From assembly GCA_026929865.2 (NCBI GenBank), contig CM049414.1:682001-746000 (forward strand): a DNA stretch of 64,000 nt. The letters run 5' to 3'. A program made the position numbers and the translations under genes. The stretch's first letter is position 1. Each line of letters begins with the position of its first letter. The notes under the pieces are model-generated. The model made no database searches. It saw nothing but the letters and a program-made list of their open reading frames with translations, and was not told the origin of the DNA. This document shows positions 1 to 9,636 of this stretch, in pieces. Source of the DNA: Hyperoplus lanceolatus (taxonomy: Eukaryota > Chordata > Actinopteri > Uranoscopiformes > Ammodytidae).

Positions 1-4
1 TATG

Positions 5-121
5 TAAAAATGCATGTAAGTCATTATTTGATAATTTAGTATGGTTATGCATGACTATGAATCATCATAACAACGTTTATAGGTCATAAAAGTCAAAAAG
101 CATCATAGGTCCTCTTTAAGC
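5..121. repeat. Left arm of a ~110-bp inverted repeat
   Basis: This arm is the imperfect reverse complement of 2,097-2,210; both carry the words ATGCATGTA, TATAGGTCATAAAAGTC and CTTTAAG. The two arms enclose a LINE fragment, a shared 230-bp repeat and a minisatellite. They look like the terminal repeats of one larger DNA element into which other repeats went, or two separate copies of one MITE in opposite orientation. The arm may continue left of the window. Confidence 0.6.
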
Positions 122-163
122 GCCACACTTCCACTCTCTTCGGCTATTCCCAACAGTAGTCCC

Positions 164-1398
164 GTGATTAAGCACTCCCTTCGAATCTGGACCCAATTTA
201 GGAAGAATTTTGGAATGCAGAATTTTTCACTTTTCAGCCCAATTGCAGCTAATCATTTGTTTACTCCCTTGACGGTGGATGGTGCATTCAAGATCTGGCA
301 TAAAAAAGGCTTAAAATGCATCGGTGATTTATTTATTAATGATCTATTTGCTAGTTTTTCTCAATTGACAAAACACTTTGGTATCGAAAAGACTAATTTT
401 TTCCGATTTCTGCAAATCAGGCATTTTACGCAGAAGTTAATTCCCCAATTCCCTTATAAACCGCCAGCCAATCATGTCGATTTGTTTCTTTCTGTAAACT
501 CCACATTAAAAGGCTCAATTTCTGTGTTTTTCAACCTTATTTCGAAGTTGCATAGCCCCTCATTAGCAGCTATAAGAACCCTGTGGGAGCAGGACCTAGG
601 TTCTGCCTTCACAGATCACATGTGGGATTCAGTCCTGGATCGGATACACTCTACCTCCATGTGTGCCCCGACATGCTCTTGTGCAATTTAAAGTAGTACA
701 TCGTATCCACATATCTAAAACTAAATTAGCTCGTATGTTCCCCGATGTAGACCCGACCTGTGATAGCTGTAAGAGCGCACCGGCATCACTCTTTCACATG
801 TACTGGTTGTGTCCCACCTTGACTGAGTTCTGGACATCAGCTTTTCAAACAATTTCTGAAGTACTTCAGCATCAAATTAAGCCGAACCCTTTCACTGCAA
901 TTTTTGGCATTGCACCAAATTCGGGCTTCCCTAAAGTGAAGCTGAGAGTACTGGCCTTCACCTCATTACTTGCTCGCAGGGCTATCCTACTCAAGTGGAA
1001 AGATCCTGCTCCTCCTTCCCACTCACATTGGATTAGAGACATTATGGCATGTATGAATTTAGAGAAAATACGTTACACTACCCAGGGATACGAGAATAAA
1101 TTTGACAGAATTTGGCGCCCCTTCCTAAATTATTTTAAAAAACCAACAATAACTATAGAAGAGTAGCTACCTCCTCCCCTCTTTTATTTGATTTAATTGT
1201 ATTTCTTTATGTGTTTTTTTTTGTTTGTTTTTTTCATATTGATTGTTTATTTTTGTTTCTTGTAGTGTATATTTTGTGTTGTTGGGAGTGAGGGTGGGAT
1301 GTGGGTGGGGTCTGTTCGGGAAAAAAAGGGAAAAAAATTTGTACTCATTGTGCTACAATTTCTTTGTTACTAGCATTTAATAAAAAAACCTTTGAAAG
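164..1398 (+). pseudogene. 3' fragment of an L1/Tx1-like LINE (reverse-transcriptase C-terminus)
   Basis: Two overlapping open frames (164-691 and 663-1,166) encode the tail of a LINE ORF2, including a cysteine/histidine zf-RVT-like segment (CDSCK ... LFHMYWLCP). A second copy at 35,964-36,870 shows one C fewer in the run near position 670, so the break between the two frames here is a one-base insertion. The 3' UTR ends with AATAAAAAAACCTTTGAAA, as in the second copy. The element is 5' truncated, lacks the catalytic core and is dead. Clade assignment (L1/Tx1-like) is an inference from the zinc-ribbon tail and A-rich 3' end. Confidence 0.7.
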
Positions 1399-1403
1399 AG
1401 AAG

Positions 1404-1675
1404 AGCTGCACGCTGTCGTGCACACGGTGGACTAGGCAGCAATAGTAAGACAGCGACGAACAGGGAAATTCACCATTTAGAAACCACAGCCGGCGAAATC
1501 GTAAAGTACATGTGGAAGGAAAAAGGCGAGACGCGCAACTATACAGTAGCGGACCTGTGGAACGGAGGAGATGGTGCGAAGCGCCACATATAGGCCTACT
1601 CTAGTAGGTAATAAACCCAAACGTGACAACAACAGTAACTTTCAGTGCATCATAAACCGACAGCAACTGCAGGAA
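1404..1675. repeat. Dispersed ~230-bp repeat, copy A
   Basis: This stretch closely matches 5,519-5,812, sharing long blocks such as CCGGCGAAATCGTAAA, GGCGAGACGCGCAACTATAC and GGTGCGAAGCGCCACATATA. It has no long ORF. I do not recognise the family; it could be an internal piece of a larger transposon. Confidence 0.65.
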
Positions 1676-1680
1676 GGGGT

Positions 1681-2045
1681 TTGAGGGGAAAGGGGATGGG
1701 CTAGATGGGAAAGGGGATGGGTTGGAGGGGAAAGGGGAGGGGCTGGAGAGGAAATGGGAGGGGCTTATGGTGAAATGGGAGGAGCTGAAGGGGAAAGGGG
1801 AAGGGTCTTACGAAGAAAGAGGAGGGCTGAAGCGGAAAGGGGAGGGACTGTAGAGGAAACCCTAAGCCTGAAGAGGACCGGGGAGGAGGTGGTGGGAAAG
1901 GGGAGGGCTTGGAGAGGAAAGGGGAGGGGATGCAACAGGAAGGAGAGGGTCTGGATAGGAAAGGGGAGGTGTTGAGATGAAATTGGAGGAGCTGGAGGTG
2001 AAAGGGGAGGGGCTGGAATGGAAAGAGGAGGAGCTGGAACGTCAA
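1681..2045. repeat. Purine-rich G-run minisatellite
   Basis: About twenty degenerate units of roughly 15-20 bp built on GGGGAAAGGGGAGGGGCTGG. Nearly all G and A on the plus strand, so it gives proline/phenylalanine/serine-rich phantom ORFs on the minus strand. Repeated runs of three or more G make G-quadruplex or triplex formation possible. Confidence 0.85.
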
Positions 2046-2096
2046 GGTAAGAATTAACCAAATTATATGGCATATCCACTTTAGTTGAAAATGACA

Positions 2097-2210
2097 CCTT
2101 AAAGTGGACCTATTATACTTTTCGACTTTTATGACCTATAAATGTTGTTATAATGATTTATAGTTATGTTTAACCATACTAGCGTATCAAATAATTACGT
2201 ACATGCATTT
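2097..2210. repeat. Right arm of the ~110-bp inverted repeat
   Basis: Reverse-complement partner of 5-121, about 80-85% alike by eye. It begins CCTTAAAGTGGACC and ends near CATGCATTTAGACG. Confidence 0.6.
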
Positions 2211-2616
2211 AGACGTATTCCCTGCTGACCATCCCCAGACGGCTGTGCAGAGCACTAAACACTAGGGCAGCCGGTCGAGAAATCACGTGTTCAAATCGGT
2301 TCAAATTTCCTGCCATCGTGTCGTCACTATTCCGGATTTTTCCATGTATGGTAACGTGCTGCTCAGGCAAGCTCCGGCCCATGCCCCCACCTTTCTGCTC
2401 TGACATCTAACCGCGCGCTGCTGAATTTGTTCCGGAAAGAAGGTAACCAATCACAACGGAGTGGGGTTTGCAGGAGTTACTGCTGTGCGCGCTAGGGTGA
2501 GAGGAAGAGTGTTTCGAAAATCTATATGTTTTTTTGTGATGTGATTCGTGTCAGGTTGCTCTATAGCAGTTTTTAACAAGAAATTAAGACCAAAAAAGTA
2601 GTATAATAGGAGATCT
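2211..2616. other. No gene recognised
   Basis: About 400 bp of mixed sequence between the inverted-repeat arm and the TTAA-flanked element. No ORF with recognisable similarity, no clear repeat structure. Confidence 0.4.
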
Positions 2617-2620
2617 TTAA

Positions 2621-3133
2621 AGCCACTACGAGTAACATTTAAATATCTTTAAAACAGCCTCATGTTTCCTCTGATAATCATAAATTACCTTTAACAGCAA
2701 ACGAGACCATCAGTGCAAAGACAGACGTTTTTATATAGTTTTTATTACTGCATTTGGTCTGGTCGCACACCCAGTCCGATTTTCAGTTTGCGCATGCAGG
2801 CTCTATGGTCACATATTCGTATTGGTCGCAGATTTCAGTGTAGCGCAGCAACGCGATTTGAGACGCGTGAACCTGCATCAACTCATTGCAATCAGGTGTG
2901 TGTGGCACTGACTGGCATTAGTTGATGCAGAGTCACTAACCACTCTCACGGAGCCGAAAAGAGTCCGGTGCCCTCACACTTTCAACACACGGACAATGCA
3001 CTATATTGCGTCCTAATCATTTAACACTCGCTCGGTCGGCACACGATAGAAAACAGCTTTACGACAGCTTGCGTTATAACGTACCGCTTTTGTCCAAAGG
3101 GGCCGCCAACTGACAAAGTTACTCGTAGTGGCT
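2621..3133. mobile_element. TTAA-flanked non-autonomous DNA transposon (MITE), copy 1
   Basis: The ends are perfect inverted repeats, AGCCACTACGAGTAAC and its complement, and each is bordered by TTAA (2,617-2,620 and 3,134-3,137). TTAA target duplication is typical of piggyBac and Kolobok elements. A second copy at 57,432-58,363 has the same ends and outer sequence, but this copy lacks about 420 bp of interior. No transposase is encoded. Confidence 0.8.
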
Positions 3134-3137
3134 TTAA

Positions 3138-3598
3138 ATGTTTAATTACATTGCATGGTTCTTAAATTATGAGAGTTTGAACATTATAACCAGCGGAATG
3201 GCGGCCAACTTGGATTTGGCCTCTCGCTGTACGCAAAGGTAAAATCTGACTTCCCTTAACATCAGAAAATCGAACTTATTGCAGGTATAAATGTCATGCT
3301 TTTCTCAAAGGGGCACAATTGTTATTAATATGTGAGTTAATCTGCTGTACTATGAGTGAAAGTGTCCAAATTGTGTCCAGCCCGAGCTGGCATCCCTTAG
3401 TGAAAAAAGAAGAAGGATTGACCAATCAGGTGAAGTTGTCATGACACTGCCCTCCTGTGATTGGTCAGGAGGGTGTCATGAGGAACGAGGTGCCAAGGGA
3501 AGCCACTCGGCCCTTGGCTTCACACCAATCAAATCAAAGCATCATTATCAACGTCACTGAAATTTAACAACAATAACAATAGCGGGAGATTAGCATGT
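3138..3598. other. Unannotated stretch with a perfect hairpin
   Basis: No gene is recognised. At 3,437-3,482 the words TCATGACAC-CCCTCCTG and CAGGAGGG-TGTCATGA form a stem of about 16 bp around a short loop, next to two ATTGGT/CCAAT-type boxes (GATTGGTC, GACCAATC). It could be promoter-like or another fold-back repeat. Confidence 0.4.
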
Positions 3599-3838
3599 TT
3601 GCATTGTTATCATATTAGCAGAACAGTTATGGAGGGTGGAGATTTTGAGTATTTAGTAAAAAATTATTTTACCAAACTGCCAATTGAGGAGACATTAAAA
3701 ATCAAATCTGACTGCAGGCCAATGCGTGTGGAGAGAAAGAAAGTTTATCGCACTTTCAATGAGGAGAACTATATCCGCACCGAGTGGCTAGCTGGTAGCG
3801 GCAAACTTCAGCTAATGGCCTTCCTCTACAAATAGTGA
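3599..3838 (+). pseudogene. Fragment resembling a hAT-type TTF zinc-finger N-terminus
   Basis: An open frame of 78 codons (first codon not ATG) ends with a segment of the kind ERKKVYRTFNEENYI then EWLAGSGKLQ. This resembles the start of the TTF-type zinc finger found before hAT/ZBED-like transposase domains, where the W-L-x-G segment is followed by a cysteine-rich FCFPC stretch. That cysteine stretch is absent: the frame runs into LMAFLYK and stops. I read it as a truncated domesticated or dead transposase piece. A short host exon is an alternative, since the stop overlaps TAGTGAGT. Confidence 0.35.
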
Positions 3839-4263
3839 GTACAAACACACCTTCTCCCGGTGCGGCTTTACTGTTCCCTGAACTGTCCATGTAGCTATGT
3901 GTGTTATGTTTTGTGTTATTTTATTGCTAATTGTGCCTTGATTGCCTGGATTAAGTTGCATTGGTATCCACTGAAGTTGTTCTGGGTTGTGTTAAGTAGT
4001 GTTGTATAATGAACATTTGGCCTAGTTCTTAAACCAAAAGGATGTATAGAAAGTATGTGTGTATGTCAAGCACCTACAACTGATTGTGAGTCGTGTTTCA
4101 CGTGAACGTGAAACTTAAAATAGCCTACGTAAAACGTCTCCTAATTATATTGTGAATGAATTAGAATCTGTATGGGGCATTAAACAGTTAGTTGTGCATT
4201 CCGGTCGGGGTGTGGGGGTGCATTTATAATAAAATTTATAATTTAATAAGATGATTAGGAGGT

Positions 4264-4298
4264 GTGTGAGTGAGAGAGTGAGTGAGTGAGTGAGTGAG

Positions 4299-4330
<32 letters not shown>

Positions 4331-4345
4331 CGAGCGAGCGAGCGA
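4264..4345. repeat. GAGT/GA microsatellite
   Basis: Tandem GTGA and GA units grading into GCGA units. Confidence 0.85.
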
Positions 4346-4652
4346 ACGAGCGGTGTCGGACAGATTACAGGCGTGTGTAAATCCTGGTAAAGTGACCAGG
4401 CACTATAATAGCTCTTGTAGTTACATTAAATACAAGCTGCGACGTAGCCTACTCTTTTCTGTCCCCCACCTTCCAATAAACATGAAGATTAAAGGTGTTA
4501 TCTCACTTGGCTTCCTCAACAAAAAAAAAACCCACGCCACGCCACTGGACTCCTAAGGTAAGACTGGAGGGCGGGGTTGACCCTGTTGCTATGGATGACG
4601 TCATGTTCATAACTTCTATGCCCACAGTGATTGGATGAGAGGGAATGAGAGC

Positions 4653-5289
4653 TAAAGGCCAGCACACACCAGTCCGACACGTTCCGACTACCCAAAAACT
4701 GGAGTCGCCGTTTCAGGAAGCTCCAGTCTTCCCGTCGCGGCCACAAAACACACCGAGACGACTGCTTATTTTTCCGTACGCTCTGCGCTTGCGCGGGACG
4801 TAATGTCTCCACAACAGCAGGCGGCGCTAATCTGTATTGTGGCCCGAAAAAATACGAAAGCCGGAAATGATGGGACGGCTCTCTAGAGCATAAACATAGC
4901 TAGAAATACGTATTTATATTTATGGACCATAAGAGCACAATTTTTAGCAGAGAGTGTCGAGCATGGTGTCGAGCAGTCAACAAGGGTTGATGCATGTGAG
5001 TACTCGCAAAACGAAACGAACAAACACATTAAAACGATGGCTAGCTGTTGTTAGCTGTTTGTGCTATCCGCCTCAATTCCGGGCTTCACTGATTCGCTAG
5101 CCCTCCACCAATCAAATTGCTCCAAATGAAAGACGGTCGACGGTCGGATTGAACATGTTCAATCGGCGCAAAACAAGCCCGACGACCTCTACGTCGGCCG
5201 ACGTCACGGCACACACCAAACAGATTCGTGTTCCGACCCCCTACCGACACTACGACGGCGATTATCTGGCCGGTGTGTCCTGGCCTTAA
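4653..5289. mobile_element. MITE with AAGGCCAG termini
   Basis: The left end AAAGGCCAGCACACACC and the right end GGTGTGTCCTGGCCTT are inverted repeats about 640 bp apart. The interior is CpG-rich and non-coding apart from chance ORFs. Target duplication is not clear (AGAGC versus AGAGTG), so the superfamily is uncertain; hAT is likely from the style of the ends. Confidence 0.55.
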
Positions 5290-5518
5290 GAGTGAATTTA
5301 TGATAGAAACACTGTGGGAGATAACCATATCGTGTCGCTGTATTAAAGTAAAGAGTTTTTATATGCAATTAATGACAAGTGACACTGATTTAACATGTAA
5401 CCAAGATACTGCAGGGGTTTCCCACACATTCGTTCACAATTAACCTACAATAGCGTCACATAGGTCTATTCATTTGAGATTTTACAATGATTTGAATCGG
5501 AAAAAATATCCTCATTGA

Positions 5519-5812
5519 ACAGCTGCACGCCATGCACTCTCACTGTATTTCTCTCAACGGCGGACTATGCAGCAATAGTCAGACAGCGACAAACCAGGAA
5601 ATTCACAATTTAGAAACATCAGCCGGCGAAATCGTAAATTGCATGCGGAAAGAAAAAGGCGAGACGCGCAACTATACAGTAGCGGACCTGTGGAATGGAG
5701 GAGATGGTGCGAAGCGCCACATATAGGCCTACTCTAGTAACAAATTAAACCCAAACGTGACACCAACAGTAACTTTCAGTGCATCGTAAACCCAAAGCAA
5801 CTGCAGGAAAAG
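5519..5812. repeat. Dispersed ~230-bp repeat, copy B
   Basis: Second copy of the repeat at 1,404-1,675, same orientation, starting at GAGCTGCACGC-like sequence and running through CAACTGCAGGAA. Confidence 0.65.
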
Positions 5813-6690
5813 GAACTTAATAAATATATTTTTATATAAATATAATAAATATAAATGTGTCTATACTTTCTAAATATAGTTTTACTAAGATCATTAAACC
5901 CTTACAGCTATTAAGGTACCTTTTGTGAAGCTCACTAGCATTAAATCTCTCCAAAATGCCATCAAATGGTTGTCTGTGATTTACTCTTAGTGACTTTTCA
6001 TAGATTTAGGAGCTAGTTTTAGCGCTAAAATGCTTTGTGAATTACACTTATCTTAAAAAGTTAGGAGTCCTAAAATTAGGAGAGAAACGCCCCTTATTTT
6101 TGAGAGTTACTCCTAAATCAGCACTTTAGGACCTACTCTTAGCCTTAAAATGTTTTGTGAATACGGCCACTGACACTTTTTGGGAGCGGAGGTAACGTAT
6201 ATGGCATCTAAGTTGGCTAATGCTCCACCATGTTTGCAGAAATGTGTGATCTTGCTGACAGACAGACACAGGTGAAAGTGTTTCCTTCCACTCCTGCAGG
6301 GATGGCAGAAGTAAAAATGATGATACACAACACTTTTCACACTATATGAGCTATTATTACATTATGAGCTGTTATTACACTATGAGCGGTATCAATAAGG
6401 CTCTTAATGTAGTACGTTATTACAATGATTATGCGCAAAGCCCTTGTTACGTTATGCAACCGTAATTGTATTACATTATGAGCTGATTATTACTTTATGA
6501 ACTTGTATTACATTGAAATAATTACATTATGAGCCGTTATGAGCCATTATTGCATTATTAGTTGCTACAGACCCTCTTATCAACAGATACCTGTTAACAA
6601 CCTTATGTGCTTAGCTTAAGGTCTAAGGGCAGAGGGAGTCATATTGTGTATTGTATTGAGTGTGAAGCCCACTGAGGCAAATGTTGATTT
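5813..6690. other. AT-rich intergenic stretch with degenerate repeats
   Basis: No gene is recognised. 5,990-6,170 has repeated words (TTAGGAG, CTAAAATG, TTTTGTGAAT) suggesting a short fold-back repeat. 6,345-6,560 holds a degenerate tandem of TTATTACATTATGAGC-like units. Confidence 0.45.
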
Positions 6691-6899
6691 TGCATTGTGA
6701 GCTGAAGAGAGTGACTTGATGGCGGCGCGCATGGACGCAGCGGCTCTTAGCTCTCTGTTTCGATGCATAGTTATCGTAATGGCATGGATGTTATTGTGTG
6801 TACGAGTGTGTGTGAGTGAGTCAAAACACATTAACACCCCAGCCATGCTGAGGAAGGTGGGATTTTCATGTCGGGTGGACATTACGACGGAGTACCAGC

Positions 6900-7654
6900 G
6901 GCCACACAACATTCCGCTGGGCATAGCGAGATCGCCGGGAACGCCATGGATTGTTGTCGGGCCAACGAGACGCCGGAGGCGGCGCAGAGAACGGAGGCAG
7001 AAGCGAGGGTGCAGGGGTGGTCTACTAGCGCGGCTAAGGAAACAGCCCTACAAACCCCCGCTACCAAGCATCTTTCTCACAAATGCAAGGTCCATCGTCC
7101 ACAAAACGGATGAACTGCAGTTCCTGATAGCTAACAACCGCAACATCCGCGACTGCAGTGTGATGATTATCACGGAAACCTGGCTTCACCTGCTCATCCC
7201 GGACTCAGCTGTTCAGCTAACCGGCCGCTTTATGCACCGCCTCGACAGGAATAAAAGCTCCGGTAAGAGCAGGGGAGGGGGTCTCTGTATACATATTCAT
7301 ATGGACTGGTGTATATTCATATGTCTAGCAGTAGGGTAATACACACACACTGCTCCCCTGATCTGGAAGTAATGTCTGTACAGTGTAGACCCTTTCACAT
7401 GCCCAGAGAGCACACAACGGTGATCATCACTGCTGTATACCACCTGATGCTAATGTTAGCTCAGCACTCTCTCAGCTGTACAACACCATAAACAAACAGA
7501 TGCAGGCCCATCCAGAGGGAGTTTGTATTGTGGCAGGGGACTTCAACAAAGCGTGCCTTAAGACTGTGCTCCCTAACTTTGTACAGTATGTGAAGTGCTC
7601 CACCAGAGGGAAGAACACATTAGACCATGTTTATTCCAACCTGAAGAAAGCCTA
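6900..7654 (+). pseudogene. L2-like LINE endonuclease part (frameshifted)
   Basis: An arginine-rich stretch is followed by SIFLTNARSIVHKTDEL, ITETWL and GGGLCIH, which are exonuclease-endonuclease-phosphatase motifs of LINE ORF2. The frame then breaks near 7,290-7,340; the later motifs VAGDFN and LDHVYSN appear in another frame at 7,499-7,654. The coding sequence stops at the insertion point of the copia element. The break and the insertion make this copy unable to act. Confidence 0.7.
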
Positions 7655-7659
7655 CAGAG

Positions 7660-7816
7660 TGTTAATCCACTAACCACAACGACAGTTGTTCGAGTTTAGA
7701 CTTTTACTGAACGTTAGCATATCACATGCACAACCATGGCCGTCGCCATTAAACACAGTCAGAGAACAGCCCCCACGCTTACCGCACACGCGCAGTAGAT
7801 AACATGCAACTTAACA
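7660..7816 (-). repeat. 3' LTR of the copia element
   Basis: 157 bp, TGTTAA ... TTAACA ends, identical by eye to 12,317-12,473. Short LTRs of this size are common in copia elements. Confidence 0.93.
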
Positions 7817-7834
7817 ATCTCCCCTTTTTCTTTA
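7817..7834 (-). other. Polypurine tract of the copia element
   Basis: Read on the minus strand, AAAGAAAAAGGGGAGAT lies directly against the 3' LTR, where the plus-strand primer of LTR retroelements sits. Confidence 0.8.
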
Positions 7835-8004
7835 AAGAAAAACATTTTTTTTTTTTTTAAACTAAGAACATTTCAGTGTAACACTCTCCAAGAAATAGAA
7901 CATTAACATAGGTTATTTTTTAAACCTACAACAGCTAAACAGGTGTGATTAAATGACACTTTTAATGTCCAAACTCTGTGATGGTAGTCTATTGTCAAGT
8001 TCAT

Positions 8005-9636
8005 TTAGCCTTTAAGATGCAGTACACCTTCGCTGAGGGCCCTCAGAAGACTTAGTGCAGAAGTCCCTGTCTTCGTCAAGCAGTTAGCAAGCTGTTCCTT
8101 GGTAGGTGACCACATGATCTGCTGAACAGCTCCAGAGTGCATGAGCTCCTTAATACTGCTGATTTCGAGGCGGAGTCTCTTTTCCGTGACAGATTTTGTA
8201 GACTTGACAGCATCGAGAAGGGAATGATTATCCGTTACACACACAATGGGCAAGTTGCTGTGTGTGCAGTCCCCAGTAGTAAGCTCTGAGTAGATAGTAG
8301 CTAGAAAAACTGCACTGTCAATCCCATCTGCAAGTGCCAATGTCTCTCCTGCTAACGTACTCCGTACCACTCTCCTGATGCGTTTTGACTGCCAACATAT
8401 TGGTGAAAACTTCCCATCTTCTCCCATAAGCATGATAAAATGTCCACCCTGTGTTCCTCCATCTGCGAGGTTCCCCATTGAGGAATCACTGAACACGACT
8501 AGTTTGAGGGAACAGTTTTCTCCCAAGTACTGAAAGCTCAAGGTCACCTCTTCTGATTTTAGTTTTCTGATGAGTTTGTTTGCACAGTGCAGGGTCTGGA
8601 CAGTGGCATGCTTTGTGTTAGATGCCAAGATGGATATGTCACACATAATGTCGGGTCTGCTCTGTCTTGCTACCCACAATATCTGGCCAATCTTTGATTT
8701 AAGCATGTCAAGCTCGATTTCTGTTAAAGGAGCCTCACGCTGTGTTGCTCTGGTGGGGTCCACAGGAATAGGTTGAAGACTTTTCATGTATGTACTTTGT
8801 TGGACTTGTATCTCATCCTTCAGGGAATGAACCTGCATTCCAATGTAGCTGAAGCTGTGGTGTTCTTCACGCCCAACTTGAAAAGCATCTTTCAATTGGG
8901 GGATGACAGCTGTGGAGAATGCATGTGAACCACCCCAGATAAAGTCATCCACATGAGCTGCAAGGACCCCCATTACATTACAGGAATCATCTAGCCAGAA
9001 GAATACTGCTGGATCAACTTTTGACACAGTAGCTCCCAACTGTTCCATAGTGTCTTTCACTCTATTGTACCAGTACAAAGAGGCATCTGTAAGACCATAC
9101 ACACACTTTTTCAACTTCCATACAGTGCCTTTGCTCTGTGCTTCTTGGGGTGGGCGAATGTGGACATTTCGGGTTAACTCTTTACCTTGTAAAAAGGCTG
9201 CTTTAATGTCCATGGAGTTCAGCTGCCATTTATTTTGACATATGACAGCCATGATCATCTTTAGAGATTCTGAAGCACATGTAGGCGAGTCTTTGGGAAG
9301 GTCTTGTGTGTTTCTTTCTTCAAAGCCTCTCGCAACTAGTCTGGCTTTAGGTACAATGCCATTAGGTGTTTCCTTGAGTGTGCACACCCACCTTGTTGAG
9401 ATGCATTTCTGACCCTCATCTTTCACCTCTTCAAACACATCATTTTTTCTCCAGTTGCTGAGTTCATTGTGTTTGGCAGGTATAAAGGCGTCATCATCCA
9501 CTATCAGTATGTCATCCTCAGTGTAATCAGTACATACCTTGGCATGCTCAGACTGAATAACATGAAGATCTTTCATTTGTCCTAAGTCAACTGACCTTGT
9601 TGTGCCTTCAGTTTCCTCGGGCTCACTGTACTGCAC
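8005..9636 (-). CDS. Copia pol, second part: reverse transcriptase and RNase H
   Basis: Open frame of about 540 codons with no ATG start needed (it is the 3' part of pol; the listed first codon is GTG). It shows the copia RT opening KARLVARGFEE, the catalytic aspartate region MDIKAAFLQG, the HVDDF box (copia usually YVDD), and a copia-type RNase H with acidic residues in FSDSS, LAGETLALADG and VTDNHS. It overlaps the upstream pol frame by 55 nt in a different frame, so a frameshift would be needed to join them. The ORF itself is unbroken, fitting a young element. Confidence 0.88.
   Translation of the reverse strand: MQYSEPEETEGTTRSVDLGQMKDLHVIQSEHAKVCTDYTEDDILIVDDDAFIPAKHNELSNWRKNDVFEEVKDEGQKCISTRWVCTLKETPNGIVPKARLVARGFEERNTQDLPKDSPTCASESLKMIMAVICQNKWQLNSMDIKAAFLQGKELTRNVHIRPPQEAQSKGTVWKLKKCVYGLTDASLYWYNRVKDTMEQLGATVSKVDPAVFFWLDDSCNVMGVLAAHVDDFIWGGSHAFSTAVIPQLKDAFQVGREEHHSFSYIGMQVHSLKDEIQVQQSTYMKSLQPIPVDPTRATQREAPLTEIELDMLKSKIGQILWVARQSRPDIMCDISILASNTKHATVQTLHCANKLIRKLKSEEVTLSFQYLGENCSLKLVVFSDSSMGNLADGGTQGGHFIMLMGEDGKFSPICWQSKRIRRVVRSTLAGETLALADGIDSAVFLATIYSELTTGDCTHSNLPIVCVTDNHSLLDAVKSTKSVTEKRLRLEISSIKELMHSGAVQQIMWSPTKEQLANCLTKTGTSALSLLRALSEGVLHLKG

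Noticed and set aside
1701-2097. Long minus-strand proline/phenylalanine/serine-rich ORFs
   Set aside because: They are translations of the purine-rich minisatellite; composition and frame redundancy explain them.
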